A program made the position numbers and the translations under genes. Of a stretch of 50,864 nucleotides of DNA, positions 39,841 through 48,305 are shown piece by piece (position 1 is the stretch's first letter; every line of letters starts with the position of its first letter). The notes under the pieces were generated by a model. That model was not told where the DNA came from, did not search any database, and worked only from the letters and a program-made list of their open reading frames with translations. The stretch is from contig JANXYJ010000003.1 in assembly GCA_025350105.1 (NCBI GenBank), positions 1 to 50,864 of the forward strand, given 5' to 3'. This DNA is from Terriglobia bacterium (lineage in GTDB: Bacteria; Acidobacteriota; Terriglobia; Bryobacterales; Bryobacteraceae).

Positions 39841-41430
39841 ATGACCAGCAGAATGAATGCGCGGAGATTGGTGTGCCTGATCGGTTTAGGTGTGGCGTTG
39901 GCTATTCCTGGCTGGAGTCAAACCAAGTTGAAGCAGACGGCCTATATTAAGGCGGCGAATCCTCACGCTAACGACCATTTCGGCAACGGCGGCGCGCTGG
40001 AAGGGCATGGGGTGGTGCTGAGTGGCGACGGCAGCACGCTGGCGGTGGGCGCGCCGTATGAAAGTAGCGCGGCAAAGGGAGTGAATGGCAATCAGAACGA
40101 CACTTCGCTGTACAGTTCTGGCGCGGTGTATGTTTTCACGCACCCGCGCGGCGATGTCAGCAAGTGGACCCAACAGGCGTATATCAAAGCCTCCAACCCA
40201 GGGCAGAGCTATCGTTTTGGTCAAGTGGTGACGTTGAGCCAGGACGGCAACACGCTGGCGGTTTCATCGTTCTATGAAGCCAGCGCCACCAAGGGTATCA
40301 ACGGAGACCAGAGCGACAAGTCCATTCCGCAAGCGGGCGCGGTTTACGTGTTCACCCGGCAGGGAAATAATTGGACGCAGCAGGCGTACATCAAAGCGTC
40401 GAATACCGGCGAAAAAGCCAAGGGCGAGCAACCGGACGAAGGCGACCAGTTTGGGTTTTCGATCGCACTGAGCGCGGACGGCAACACGCTGGTGGCGGGG
40501 GCGATTTCGGAAGATAGCAAAGCGAAAGGGATCAACGGCGATCAGGAAGATAATTCGCTTGCGTCCTCTGGCGCGGCGTATGTGTTCGTGCGCACCGGCA
40601 GCACCTGGACGCAGCAGGCGTACGTGAAAGCCTCCAATTCCGGCCAAAACGATCTATTTGGTTACGCAGTGGGCCTGAGCGCCGACGGCAATACGATGGC
40701 GATCAGCGCCTATGATGAAGGCAGTTCAGCGCGCGAAATTAACGGAGTGATGGACCGAGGACGCCGTGGATCGGGTGCTGTTTATGTGTTCACGCGCACC
40801 GGCACAAACTGGGCGCAGACGGCGTATTTGAAAGCCGCCAATGCGGAGAACGGCGATTCGATGGGTTATGACTTGGCCATCAGTCAAGACGGGAACACAA
40901 TTGCGGCGGGCGCGGGCGATGAAGATTGTTTGACGGGTGGAATCAATCCTCCGGGTTGCGATAACGAATACAAGACGGACACGTCGACGGGCGCGGCGTA
41001 TGTTTTTGTCCGTAAAGATGGGAAGTGGGCGCAGCAGGCATTTATCAAAGCGTCACACCCCGGGCGCGAAGATTGGTTTGGGGCACGCTTGAACCTGAGC
41101 GGCGATGGCAATACGCTGGCCGTGGGCGCGCAACTCGAAAACGGAGCGGCGAAAGGTATCAACGGCGACGAGAAAGCCTTGACGGCCGAAGATTCCGGAG
41201 CGTTGTATCTATTCAGCCGCACCGGCGACACCTGGGTGCAGGAAGCCTACATGAAAGGCAGCAACACGGAGGCGTACGACGAGTTCGGCGCATCGATGGC
41301 GATGAGCGCAGACGGCAAGCTGCTAGCCGTGGGCGCACGCGGCGAGGCCAGCGCGGCCAAAGGTGTGAACGGCGATCAGAAGGACAACACCGCGATGGGG
41401 GCGGGGGCGGTTTATATTTTTGCGCGGTGA
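39841..41430 (+). CDS. Secreted FG-GAP/integrin-alpha-like seven-repeat beta-propeller
   Basis: 529 aa from the ATG at 39841 (GGGAG eight bases upstream). Signal peptide ends at GWSQ. The rest is seven repeats of ~70 residues, each of the form (W)TQQAYIKASN...D.FG, LS.DGNTLAVGA, KGINGDQ.DN and SGAVYVF(T/V)R; first blocks begin about residues 30, 95, 165, 245, 315, 390 and 460. Seven such units should close a propeller; the KGINGDQ-D loops are Asp/Asn-rich and likely bind Ca2+. Probable extracellular or surface adhesion module. Its TGA overlaps the GTG of the next gene. Confidence 0.85.
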   Translation: MTSRMNARRLVCLIGLGVALAIPGWSQTKLKQTAYIKAANPHANDHFGNGGALEGHGVVLSGDGSTLAVGAPYESSAAKGVNGNQNDTSLYSSGAVYVFTHPRGDVSKWTQQAYIKASNPGQSYRFGQVVTLSQDGNTLAVSSFYEASATKGINGDQSDKSIPQAGAVYVFTRQGNNWTQQAYIKASNTGEKAKGEQPDEGDQFGFSIALSADGNTLVAGAISEDSKAKGINGDQEDNSLASSGAAYVFVRTGSTWTQQAYVKASNSGQNDLFGYAVGLSADGNTMAISAYDEGSSAREINGVMDRGRRGSGAVYVFTRTGTNWAQTAYLKAANAENGDSMGYDLAISQDGNTIAAGAGDEDCLTGGINPPGCDNEYKTDTSTGAAYVFVRKDGKWAQQAFIKASHPGREDWFGARLNLSGDGNTLAVGAQLENGAAKGINGDEKALTAEDSGALYLFSRTGDTWVQEAYMKGSNTEAYDEFGASMAMSADGKLLAVGARGEASAAKGVNGDQKDNTAMGAGAVYIFAR

Positions 41431-41720
41431 GAAAGCCACCGCTTTCGTGGTTAATGATTGGGTCCTTTGTATTGGCGGGGTTGGGCGCGGTTGCAACAGT
41501 CGAGATGACCCGGTGGTCGGCCGACGCGGGAAGGTTAGCATTTACGATAGGGACATTCGTCGTAATACCGCTTTGGGGAATCATCGCCGTGGTCTCCTTT
41601 GCGATTTATGGCAAACCCAGCCTGTGGATCATCCTTGGGGCTCCATTTGTGTTTTCGACACTGGGATATCTGGCCTGGGTGTTGGTAGTAGGATGTTGGT
41701 TGGGCCACAGTTGCTTATGA
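41427..41720 (+). CDS. Small three-helix membrane protein (97 aa)
   Basis: GTG start at 41427 overlaps the propeller stop (GTGA), implying translational coupling. The product has three hydrophobic helices (WLMIGSFVLAGLGAVA, IGTFVVIPLWGIIAVVSFAI, IILGAPFVFSTLGYLAWVLV). Unknown function; stop overlaps the start of the next small gene. Confidence 0.6.
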   Translation: MRKPPLSWLMIGSFVLAGLGAVATVEMTRWSADAGRLAFTIGTFVVIPLWGIIAVVSFAIYGKPSLWIILGAPFVFSTLGYLAWVLVVGCWLGHSCL

Positions 41721-41851
41721 AGAAAGCAGAAAAGTTCAAGATCCGTAGTGATGAGAAGGAGGCAGCCATTCGCCGCTTAGCGAAGCTGAATCTCCCTGTC
41801 GGAAGCCCGCGCCGGATGAAGTGCGAGTCCGTACCCGCACCCAAGCCCTAA
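41717..41851 (+). CDS. Small basic protein (44 aa)
   Basis: ATG at 41717 overlaps the previous stop (ATGA). Sequence begins MKKAEKFKIRSDEKEAAIRR and ends in MKCESVPAPKP; charged, probably helical. The LPVGSPRRMK-type segment faintly recalls small antitoxin-like proteins, but I do not assign a family. Convergent with the cytochrome gene, 11 bp away. Confidence 0.5.
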   Translation: MKKAEKFKIRSDEKEAAIRRLAKLNLPVGSPRRMKCESVPAPKP

Positions 41852-41862
41852 AAGCAGGAAAC

Positions 41863-42969
41863 CTACTTCGCCACCGGCGCCGCCGGCTTTCCGAACTTCG
41901 CCGCATCAATCGCCACGTTGGCCTGCAGTTCCGTCAGTTCGACGTTCTCGCGTCCGTCCAACCAGAAAAGCTGCCAGCGATAAGGCATCTTCACGCCGTT
42001 GACGTCCCGGTAGTCGGCGTAATCCACTTGAATCGGAATGCGGCCCACTGCGGAATTGGCGTAGCGGAGTTGGCGGACCAGAAGGCCGGTCTCATCGTCG
42101 AAGTATAAAGTTCCGAGTGCACCGCCGGGGCCAGTGCCTTGGACTACTTGCACTTTGCGGCCTTCGATAGAGTCCGTGCGGCCCACGCGCCAGTTGGTGA
42201 GCGCTTGCTTGAGGCGGGCAGGGAAGGCCAGTTCGGCGTCGAGTTTCGCGCCGTCCAGTTCGCCGCCGGTCAGCGACATCACCAGCACGGGGCGCAGGGG
42301 CACGGCCTGCCAGGCGTTTTTGCCGTCATAAGCCGCGGTGTTGTCGCCGTCACGGGTATGAATGATCGTGGTGCGCATGCCGGGCTTGGCGTAAATTTCA
42401 AACGCGCGTTTTTCGCCTTCCGGACCGTAGCCCATGCTGGTGCCTTTACCCACTAAGCTGGTGATCGTGTTCCATTTCTGTGCGCCGCCGATGGCGCGGA
42501 TGTATTTGTCCAGAACCTGATCGGCAGTGGGGGCATTGGGATCGGCTGTGACGATATCGTCGGGCTCTTCCTCCGGCGGATTCCCGTAAATGGTGTTCAG
42601 GTTCGGCGTGGTTTTAGGATGATCGCCACCGCGATGGCAGGAGTAGCAGGTGACCACCTGGCGACCGGCAAAAAAGCTTTTGTTGATGCCCTGCATCATG
42701 GAAACCATGCGGCGCGCGGTGATCTTTTTCGGCGTGTTGTCGCCCGCGTAGTTGGCCCAATTACTGTCGTTGGCGGCGTGGCAATTTTCGCAGGACATGC
42801 CCAAGGCCGCGGAAAAAATGCCCATGGTGTTCATGAATTCGTCGACAGGAATTCCTTTCAACACCTGAATGTTCTTAAAAACTTCTTCGGCCATGGGAGG
42901 CTTTGGCGATGGCGTGGCCTGGCCCTGTGCCAGGGTGCAGCCAAAAATAAAGATGGCGATTGCCTTCAT
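41863..42969 (-). CDS. Secreted diheme c-type cytochrome, reaction-centre-cytochrome-like N-terminus
   Basis: 368 aa, GAGGAG upstream, signal peptide ending near GQA. Two heme c sites CENCH (60-64) and CYSCH (108-112) in a stretch MAEEVFKNIQVLKGIPVDEF that resembles the photosynthetic reaction-centre cytochrome c subunit (PF02276-like). Acidobacteria carry such proteins without photosynthesis. The C-terminal ~230 residues form a separate beta domain (outer-membrane-lipoprotein-sorting-like: RPVLVMSLTGGELDG, YFDDETGLLVRQL, VDYADYRDVNGVKMPY). Likely a periplasmic electron carrier or sensor; role unknown. Confidence 0.85.
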   Translation of the reverse strand: MKAIAIFIFGCTLAQGQATPSPKPPMAEEVFKNIQVLKGIPVDEFMNTMGIFSAALGMSCENCHAANDSNWANYAGDNTPKKITARRMVSMMQGINKSFFAGRQVVTCYSCHRGGDHPKTTPNLNTIYGNPPEEEPDDIVTADPNAPTADQVLDKYIRAIGGAQKWNTITSLVGKGTSMGYGPEGEKRAFEIYAKPGMRTTIIHTRDGDNTAAYDGKNAWQAVPLRPVLVMSLTGGELDGAKLDAELAFPARLKQALTNWRVGRTDSIEGRKVQVVQGTGPGGALGTLYFDDETGLLVRQLRYANSAVGRIPIQVDYADYRDVNGVKMPYRWQLFWLDGRENVELTELQANVAIDAAKFGKPAAPVAK

Positions 42970-43036
42970 TTCGTCTTTCTCCTCTTCAACAACTGAGTTG
43001 ACACCGATACCGCCAAGGGCCTCTGGCTTCGCGACA

Positions 43037-43062
43037 TCTGAACTGCGCTTCTGAACTGCGCT
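43037..43062. repeat. Tandem repeat, 2 x 13 bp
   Basis: TCTGAACTGCGCT twice in the 134-bp gap between the cytochrome start and the amidohydrolase stop. Confidence 0.6.
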
Positions 43063-43103
43063 TTCAACTTACTACATTTTGCTGAGTATGCCGCGAGTGG
43101 TTC

Positions 43104-44513
43104 TTAGCCCACCCGCTTGCCCACCGCTTCGAGCGACGCAGCTGCGCCGGCCATCACCTGCTCCGGGTTCATGGCGGTGAGTTTGCCGGAGCGTTTCAGG
43201 ATGCGGCCGTCCACGACGACCGTATCCACGTCGGCATCTTCGGTTGCTTCCACCAACAAATGCGCGGGATCGGTGAATACACCCATGTTCAGGTGATCGG
43301 TGCGAACCATGATCAGGTCGGCGCGCTTACCTGGTTTGAGCGACCCAATCTGATCGTCCAAGCCCAACGCGCGTGCTCCGTCAATGGTTGCCATCTGCAG
43401 AGCGCGCTTGGCAGTGAGCTTGAACTCGTCGAACGCCTTCGCGTTTTCGGCGTTGCGCATCAGCTTGAGAATGCCGAAGATATTTGCGTTGCCGGTAAGC
43501 GGCACGCTGTCGATAGAGACCGCGACAACGATGCCGGCGTCCATGAACGCACTGGCTTTGGTCAGGCCGTAGCCGATACGGAGTTCAGAACCGGGCGAGA
43601 CACTGATGGGCGAACCCGCGGCCGCCACCATCTTCATTTCTTCGGGAGAGGTGGCCAGCATGTGCACCAGCAGAACGTCTTTGCCCAAAAAGTTTTCCTT
43701 GGCGAGTGCGGCCACCTGACCGGCGGGCGTATTTTCGCGCGAGGCCCAGTGCACGCACATCGGAATCTTCAGGCGCCGGGCAATTTCAAACTCCTTGCGC
43801 GCGGCGGCCAAGCCTTCGCGATTGGCCGGGGTGTCGGGACCGAGCGGCACTCCGCCCCACAGAAAGCCCAGCGAAATCAGCCCATCATTCGAATACTTAG
43901 ACCAATTGGCTTGGAAGCTTTCGAGGTCTACCATGTCGATGCGCGTGCCGGCGGGAATGCCGCGATAGGCTCCATAGGACCAGCGGCAGCGAAGGCCAGA
44001 TTCCTGAATCGCACGGATATCCTGCACCGCGTAATCGTGGCGGCGCACGTTGTGGCAGTTGTCGCCGACGGTGGTGACGCCGGAATAGATCGCCTCCGCC
44101 GTGGCCAGCTTCGTCGAGCGGTACATATCAATGGGTTCCATGGCCTGCCCATAGCGAGTGGTGATGGGAAAATAGCCGTCATTGGATTGATCGCCGGCCA
44201 TCGATCGCATGTAGGTGGTCCACATGTGCCAATGAGTGTCGATCAAACCAGGCAACACGATGCAGCGGCGGCCGTCGATGACGGTGGCGGCTTTCGTATT
44301 GATGCTTTTGCCAATTTCTTCAATTACACCGTTCTTCACGCGCACGCTGCCGGTGGCGATGTCGCCCAGTTGGGGGTCCATCGTCATGATGTAGGCGTCG
44401 CGGATGACGAACTCGCCGCGCGCGGGAAGCGGAGTTGGGGTTTGCGCTTTTAGAACTGAACCGGCGGCCGCGCCGGCCAATCCGGCAATGAATTCACGTC
44501 TGCGCATCTTCAT
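43104..44513 (-). CDS. Tat-exported amidohydrolase (cytosine deaminase/TrzN-like)
   Basis: 469 aa. Twin-arginine signal MKMRRREFIAGLAGAAAGS. Amidohydrolase metal motif DTHWHMW (H94, H96), further His in CVHWA and LLVHML, and the conserved Asp in AVSIDSVPLTGN; C-terminal GSLKPGKRADLIMV is typical. The superfamily deaminates or dechlorinates heterocycles or hydrolyses ureido rings; the actual substrate is unknown. Export of such an enzyme is uncommon. Its ATG overlaps the upstream stop (ATGA), so it is translated together with the secreted protein. Confidence 0.88.
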   Translation of the reverse strand: MKMRRREFIAGLAGAAAGSVLKAQTPTPLPARGEFVIRDAYIMTMDPQLGDIATGSVRVKNGVIEEIGKSINTKAATVIDGRRCIVLPGLIDTHWHMWTTYMRSMAGDQSNDGYFPITTRYGQAMEPIDMYRSTKLATAEAIYSGVTTVGDNCHNVRRHDYAVQDIRAIQESGLRCRWSYGAYRGIPAGTRIDMVDLESFQANWSKYSNDGLISLGFLWGGVPLGPDTPANREGLAAARKEFEIARRLKIPMCVHWASRENTPAGQVAALAKENFLGKDVLLVHMLATSPEEMKMVAAAGSPISVSPGSELRIGYGLTKASAFMDAGIVVAVSIDSVPLTGNANIFGILKLMRNAENAKAFDEFKLTAKRALQMATIDGARALGLDDQIGSLKPGKRADLIMVRTDHLNMGVFTDPAHLLVEATEDADVDTVVVDGRILKRSGKLTAMNPEQVMAGAAASLEAVGKRVG

Positions 44514-45316
44514 TTACCAACCAAATGTTCCACGTCTTTATTGTTTTCGTCGCAGATATACTCCAGCAGCTCTGTATCCGCCAGCAGTTCCAGCGGCATC
44601 GTGATGGTCCAGGGCTTGGTGTAGGCCTTAGGGTCGTCAATGGTCACTTGAATTTCCAGATGGCCGAAGTCTTTGCGTTTAAATCGCTCGGTGACGTGCA
44701 GGGATTCGGTGCCGGGATGGCCTCCGTTATCCAGCCAACTGTTTTCGACAAAGCCGGAGCTGTCGACGACCAAAACATCTTTATCCCCATCTTTTCCCCA
44801 ACGCCCGACGGAGTAGCCCTGCCAGTTGGGATTGGGATCTTTGGGCAGCGGGCGGCCGTCCATGAAAATTTGCCGGTAACTGTGGACAGCTTCGTAGAGA
44901 ATCACCACCATGCCGTCGGTGTTCAGAATTTTGAATGGATACGGCACCGCGTTGGATCGCGGCACTCCGCCGGGAATGCAATGCCCGGTGGGGTCGTCTT
45001 TACTCTTGTTGTCCTGGCGTTCTTTGTAGAGCTTTTCGGCCCAGGGTTTAAAGGGGACTTCGCCGGGTTTCAGGTCGCTGGCGATGTTGCCAATGTAGCG
45101 GCTGGTGGGCATCCACAGGCCGGAGATGTCCGGTTTGCCATCGGCCATTTTGGGGACCGGAGCGAAGAGGTTGGGCTGGCCATTTGGCATGCGGGGGATG
45201 CCCTTGGTTGGCACCTGCAGCCATTGCGCGGAAGCTGGAAGCGCGGCCACAGCGAGGGCGAAAGCCAGCACAACAAAGCGCGGCTGCAAGACAGCTTGTG
45301 AAAACGAGAAAGGCAT
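44510..45316 (-). CDS. Secreted protein of the W-G-x-S family (third subtype)
   Basis: 268 aa, signal peptide ending at PASAQ. Family blocks: DISGLWMPTSRY, HCIPGGVPRSNAVPYPFKI, FMDGRPLPKDPNPNWQGYS, VGRWGKDGDKDVLVVDSSGF, WLDNGGHPGTESLHVTERF and TIDDPKAYTKPW, ending with a Cys in YICDENN. Related at a distance to types A and B near 14-22 kb. Translationally coupled to a Tat amidohydrolase, giving a hint that these proteins act with exported small-molecule enzymes. Confidence 0.78.
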   Translation of the reverse strand: MPFSFSQAVLQPRFVVLAFALAVAALPASAQWLQVPTKGIPRMPNGQPNLFAPVPKMADGKPDISGLWMPTSRYIGNIASDLKPGEVPFKPWAEKLYKERQDNKSKDDPTGHCIPGGVPRSNAVPYPFKILNTDGMVVILYEAVHSYRQIFMDGRPLPKDPNPNWQGYSVGRWGKDGDKDVLVVDSSGFVENSWLDNGGHPGTESLHVTERFKRKDFGHLEIQVTIDDPKAYTKPWTITMPLELLADTELLEYICDENNKDVEHLVGK

Positions 45317-45559
45317 GGTGGTAACCCCTAATCAGGGCAATTGTACACCCGAAGCTTGATACCGGTGTCGCCGGGGCTATGCTGGCTTGGTCTTCATTCA
45401 ACCTTAAGGCGCTATGGGTATCCTGATTTTTTGGGCGGAGGCCTTCTTTTAGTTTTCCGGTGCACGGGCGGCGTTGTAGAATGGTGTAGTTTGCTCGCAG
45501 GTGGTTAGAAATAGACGGTCGGCAAAAAGTTTGGTAAAACAGCAAGGGGAGAGGAATTC

Positions 45560-46837
45560 ATGGCAAATGTAGGCAGTGTTGGACTCGATTGGCAACAGCG
45601 CGTGAACTGGGACCGGTTGCGCAAATACCGCTTGGAGCGCGCGCGCGAGAAGATGAAAGCACACAAGCTGGGTGCGATTTTATGCATGTATGACGAAAAC
45701 GTGCGCTACATTACCAGCACGCTGACTCCCGGTTGGAACCGCTTGAAACCTGGTCTGCGCTATGCGTTGTTGTGCGGAGATGATGCGCCGGTGCTATTTG
45801 AGCAAGGCGACATCGGCATGCACATCGAGAAGCATTCGCCGTGGATTCCCAAGGAAAATATCCGCTATTCGTATGCGTGGATCAAGGGTGCGGCAGGGCC
45901 AGCGTCGACCATGCAGGTGAACAAATTCACCAAAGCCATCAAGCAGGAAATGAAGAAGCGCGGCGTGGACGGCATGACGCTGGGCGTGGATTTCATCGAC
46001 ATCAACATGATCAAGATCTTCGAAGAAGCGAAGATCAAGTGGGCCGACGGCATGACGCCGATGATGGAAGCCCGCGCCGTAAAGAACGAAGACGAACACG
46101 AATGCATGCGCCAGGTGGGAGCCATCGGCGATGCGGCGCATTGGGAATTCATGAAGATGCTGAAGCCGGGGCTGACCGAAAATCAGCTGACCGCACATAT
46201 CATGCAGTTCCTGTACAACATTCCGGGGATGGAAGATGTGGAAGACGTGATTGTGTCCAGCGGCTTGAACACGTGGCCCAACTGGCGTAACTTCTCCGAC
46301 CGCATTATCAAACCGGGCGACATGGTGTTCATGGATCTGGCGGCGCTTACTTGGAATGGTTACAAGAGCTGCTACTACCGGACCTACATGGTGGGCCGCG
46401 AGCCCAATCAGCAGCAGAAAGATTACTACGCGCTGGCGCTGAAGTGGCTGTATGATTCGATCAAAGCCGTGAAGGTGGGCGCGACGACGAAGGATATCGC
46501 TTCCAAGTGGCCGTCGGCAAAAAAGGTCTGGGGCTATGAAGAAGAAGATCAGGCCGCGGCCAATTTGTGGGGTCATGGACTGGGTTTGGCGCAGTACGAT
46601 CAACCCGTGATCAGCCGCATCTGGTCGCTGGACCATCCCATCGACATCAAAGAGGGCATGGTGTTTGCGCTCGAAACCCAGCACGGTATCCCGCACAAAT
46701 GGGGCGTGCGCATTGAAGAAATGCTGATCGTTCACAAAGATAGCGTGGAGATTGTCTCCAATTTTCCGGTGCAGCAAATCACGGTTGTCGATCCAATGCC
46801 GGGGTATTCGGACTACGGCAAGTTGGCGGGCCAGTAG
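45560..46837 (+). CDS. M24 (creatinase/Xaa-Pro peptidase-fold) protein with altered metal site
   Basis: 425 aa; GGGGAGAGG upstream. N-terminal creatinase-like domain (about 20-160) and C-terminal pita-bread domain. Metal residues: D259 in MVFMDLAALTWNGY, H339 in GHGLG, E372 in ALETQHG and E386 in RIEEM. The second Asp of the D-x(n)-D pair (GYxGDxTRT in aminopeptidase P) is Cys here: GYKSCYYRT (C271). So it is probably not an ordinary dinuclear peptidase; relatives with changed sites include creatinase, ectoine hydrolase and DddP lyase. Starts the plus-strand cluster that runs to 50581. Confidence 0.85.
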   Translation: MANVGSVGLDWQQRVNWDRLRKYRLERAREKMKAHKLGAILCMYDENVRYITSTLTPGWNRLKPGLRYALLCGDDAPVLFEQGDIGMHIEKHSPWIPKENIRYSYAWIKGAAGPASTMQVNKFTKAIKQEMKKRGVDGMTLGVDFIDINMIKIFEEAKIKWADGMTPMMEARAVKNEDEHECMRQVGAIGDAAHWEFMKMLKPGLTENQLTAHIMQFLYNIPGMEDVEDVIVSSGLNTWPNWRNFSDRIIKPGDMVFMDLAALTWNGYKSCYYRTYMVGREPNQQQKDYYALALKWLYDSIKAVKVGATTKDIASKWPSAKKVWGYEEEDQAAANLWGHGLGLAQYDQPVISRIWSLDHPIDIKEGMVFALETQHGIPHKWGVRIEEMLIVHKDSVEIVSNFPVQQITVVDPMPGYSDYGKLAGQ

Positions 46838-46918
46838 CGTTAAAATTGTTTCAACGGTCAGCGCGTTGTGCCTGATGCAGCGCGCTGGCCAGTTTCTTCC
46901 TGCTTACGTCGTCCATAA

Positions 46919-48241
46919 ATGCGTTCATCTCTTAACTTTTCCTTGATTGTGGCCCTGAACTCGCGCGAGGCCTGCGATGCCACTCGCTTTGGTCCGAAGG
47001 CCGCCAATTTGGCGAAGCTGGGTCAAGCGGGTTTGCCGATTCCAACCGGATTTTGTGTGGACGCTGAAGCCTATCGCATCCAAGTGCGCGCACTTGGATT
47101 GGAAGGCGACGCGTGCGGTGTTTTTGGTGCAAAAGAAAGCGCGCAGGCCCGTCAGCATGCTTTGCAGATGAAGTTGGGCTTGCTCGACAAATCCATCACG
47201 GCGGAAGTTTTGGATCCGCTGCTGGCCGCTTGGGAAAAGCTAAAGACGGAAACCGGAGCGATGACGGTGGTGCGATCATCGGCGTTGGTGGAAGATCGCT
47301 ACGGATCAAGTTTCGCCGGGCAGTTTGAAAGCTATTTAGGTTTAGAGACTGAGGCAGAGTTTATCACTGCGGTGCGTTCGTGTTGGGGAGCGCTGTGGGC
47401 CACCCGCGCGTTGCGCTACATGGCAACGCACGATATCGATCCTGGCGAAACCGCGATGGGTGTGCTGGTGCAGCCACTGGTTTCGGCACGCGTGTCCGGC
47501 GGCGGTCTGAGCGACGTGCAAGGCGAAATGATTTTGAGCGCGACGTGGGGCCTGGGTTCGGCCATTGCGCAGGGCGAGGTCACGCCGGACCGGTACGTGG
47601 TTTCGCGCGCGTGCAAATTGCTTGACCTGACCGTAGGGCGCAAAGATCATCAAGTCGGCTGCGAACATCACATTGATAACAGCGCTGCGCGTGAATATGA
47701 CACATCGACCGAGTTGGTGTCTGAAGCACGCAGCTCGCAACCGTGTTTGACTCTAGCGCAAGCCGAAGAAATGGGCGGACTGCTTCTGAAAGTGGAAGCA
47801 CTGATGGGACTGCCCGTGGAAATTGAATGGGCCATGGATGAGTCTGGGTTCAAACTTGTGCAAGGCCGCCCGCTGCACACGCAGCCTTCAGCGGTGCCTG
47901 ACGAAATCTGGAAAAATCAAACCCGGTTGAATGGCCACGCGGCGGGCGTGGGCTGGGGCACGGGCCGCGCGTGCGTCATCAATTGCGAATGCGAAATGGG
48001 GCGCATTGCACCCGGCGATATTTTGGTGACCAAAGTTGCGGGTCCCGCGCTGAGCCAAATTCTTACGCAAGTAGCGGGCGTCGTGGCGGAGCGCGGAGGC
48101 AGCACGTCGCACATGGCGTCACTGGCTCGTGAACGCGGCATCCCCATGGTTTTGGGAGTGCTGGACGCCACCCGGCGGATTCCGGATGGGTCGACTGTCG
48201 CTGTCGACGGAGTAGCGGGTGTGGTGCGTTGGATGCAGTAA
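46919..48241 (+). CDS. Compact PEP-synthase-like phosphotransferase (ATP-grasp + phospho-His domain)
   Basis: 440 aa against ~800 for PEP synthase or PPDK. The N-terminal PPDK-type nucleotide-binding domain is present (FGPKAANLAKLGQAGLPIPTGF; MTVVRSSALVEDRYGSSFAG; GVLVQPLVSARVSGGG; VEIEWAMDESG; LVQGRPL). It is followed directly by the mobile His domain with GGSTSHMASLARERGIPMV (phospho-acceptor H398). The C-terminal PEP/pyruvate TIM barrel and the substrate domain of rifampicin phosphotransferase are missing. It could phosphorylate a small molecule or a partner protein supplied by neighbours. The gap of 81 bp after the M24 gene has no obvious ribosome site. Confidence 0.82.
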   Translation: MRSSLNFSLIVALNSREACDATRFGPKAANLAKLGQAGLPIPTGFCVDAEAYRIQVRALGLEGDACGVFGAKESAQARQHALQMKLGLLDKSITAEVLDPLLAAWEKLKTETGAMTVVRSSALVEDRYGSSFAGQFESYLGLETEAEFITAVRSCWGALWATRALRYMATHDIDPGETAMGVLVQPLVSARVSGGGLSDVQGEMILSATWGLGSAIAQGEVTPDRYVVSRACKLLDLTVGRKDHQVGCEHHIDNSAAREYDTSTELVSEARSSQPCLTLAQAEEMGGLLLKVEALMGLPVEIEWAMDESGFKLVQGRPLHTQPSAVPDEIWKNQTRLNGHAAGVGWGTGRACVINCECEMGRIAPGDILVTKVAGPALSQILTQVAGVVAERGGSTSHMASLARERGIPMVLGVLDATRRIPDGSTVAVDGVAGVVRWMQ

Positions 48242-48264
48242 AACGTGCGATAAAACATGGTAGC

Positions 48265-48284
48265 TCCGGTCGCCAGACCGGAGA
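48265..48284. repeat. Perfect hairpin, REP-like
   Basis: CTCCGGTC-gcca-GACCGGAG between the phosphotransferase stop and the dehydrogenase start, without a T-tract, so not a classical terminator. May stabilise the mRNA or be a dispersed repeat. Confidence 0.55.
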
Positions 48285-48305
48285 AGTGAATTTACAAGGA
48301 GCCGA

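Noticed and set aside
43260-44453. 397-codon open frame on the plus strand
   Set aside because: Opposite the amidohydrolase; His/Gly-rich composition is the reverse complement of that gene.
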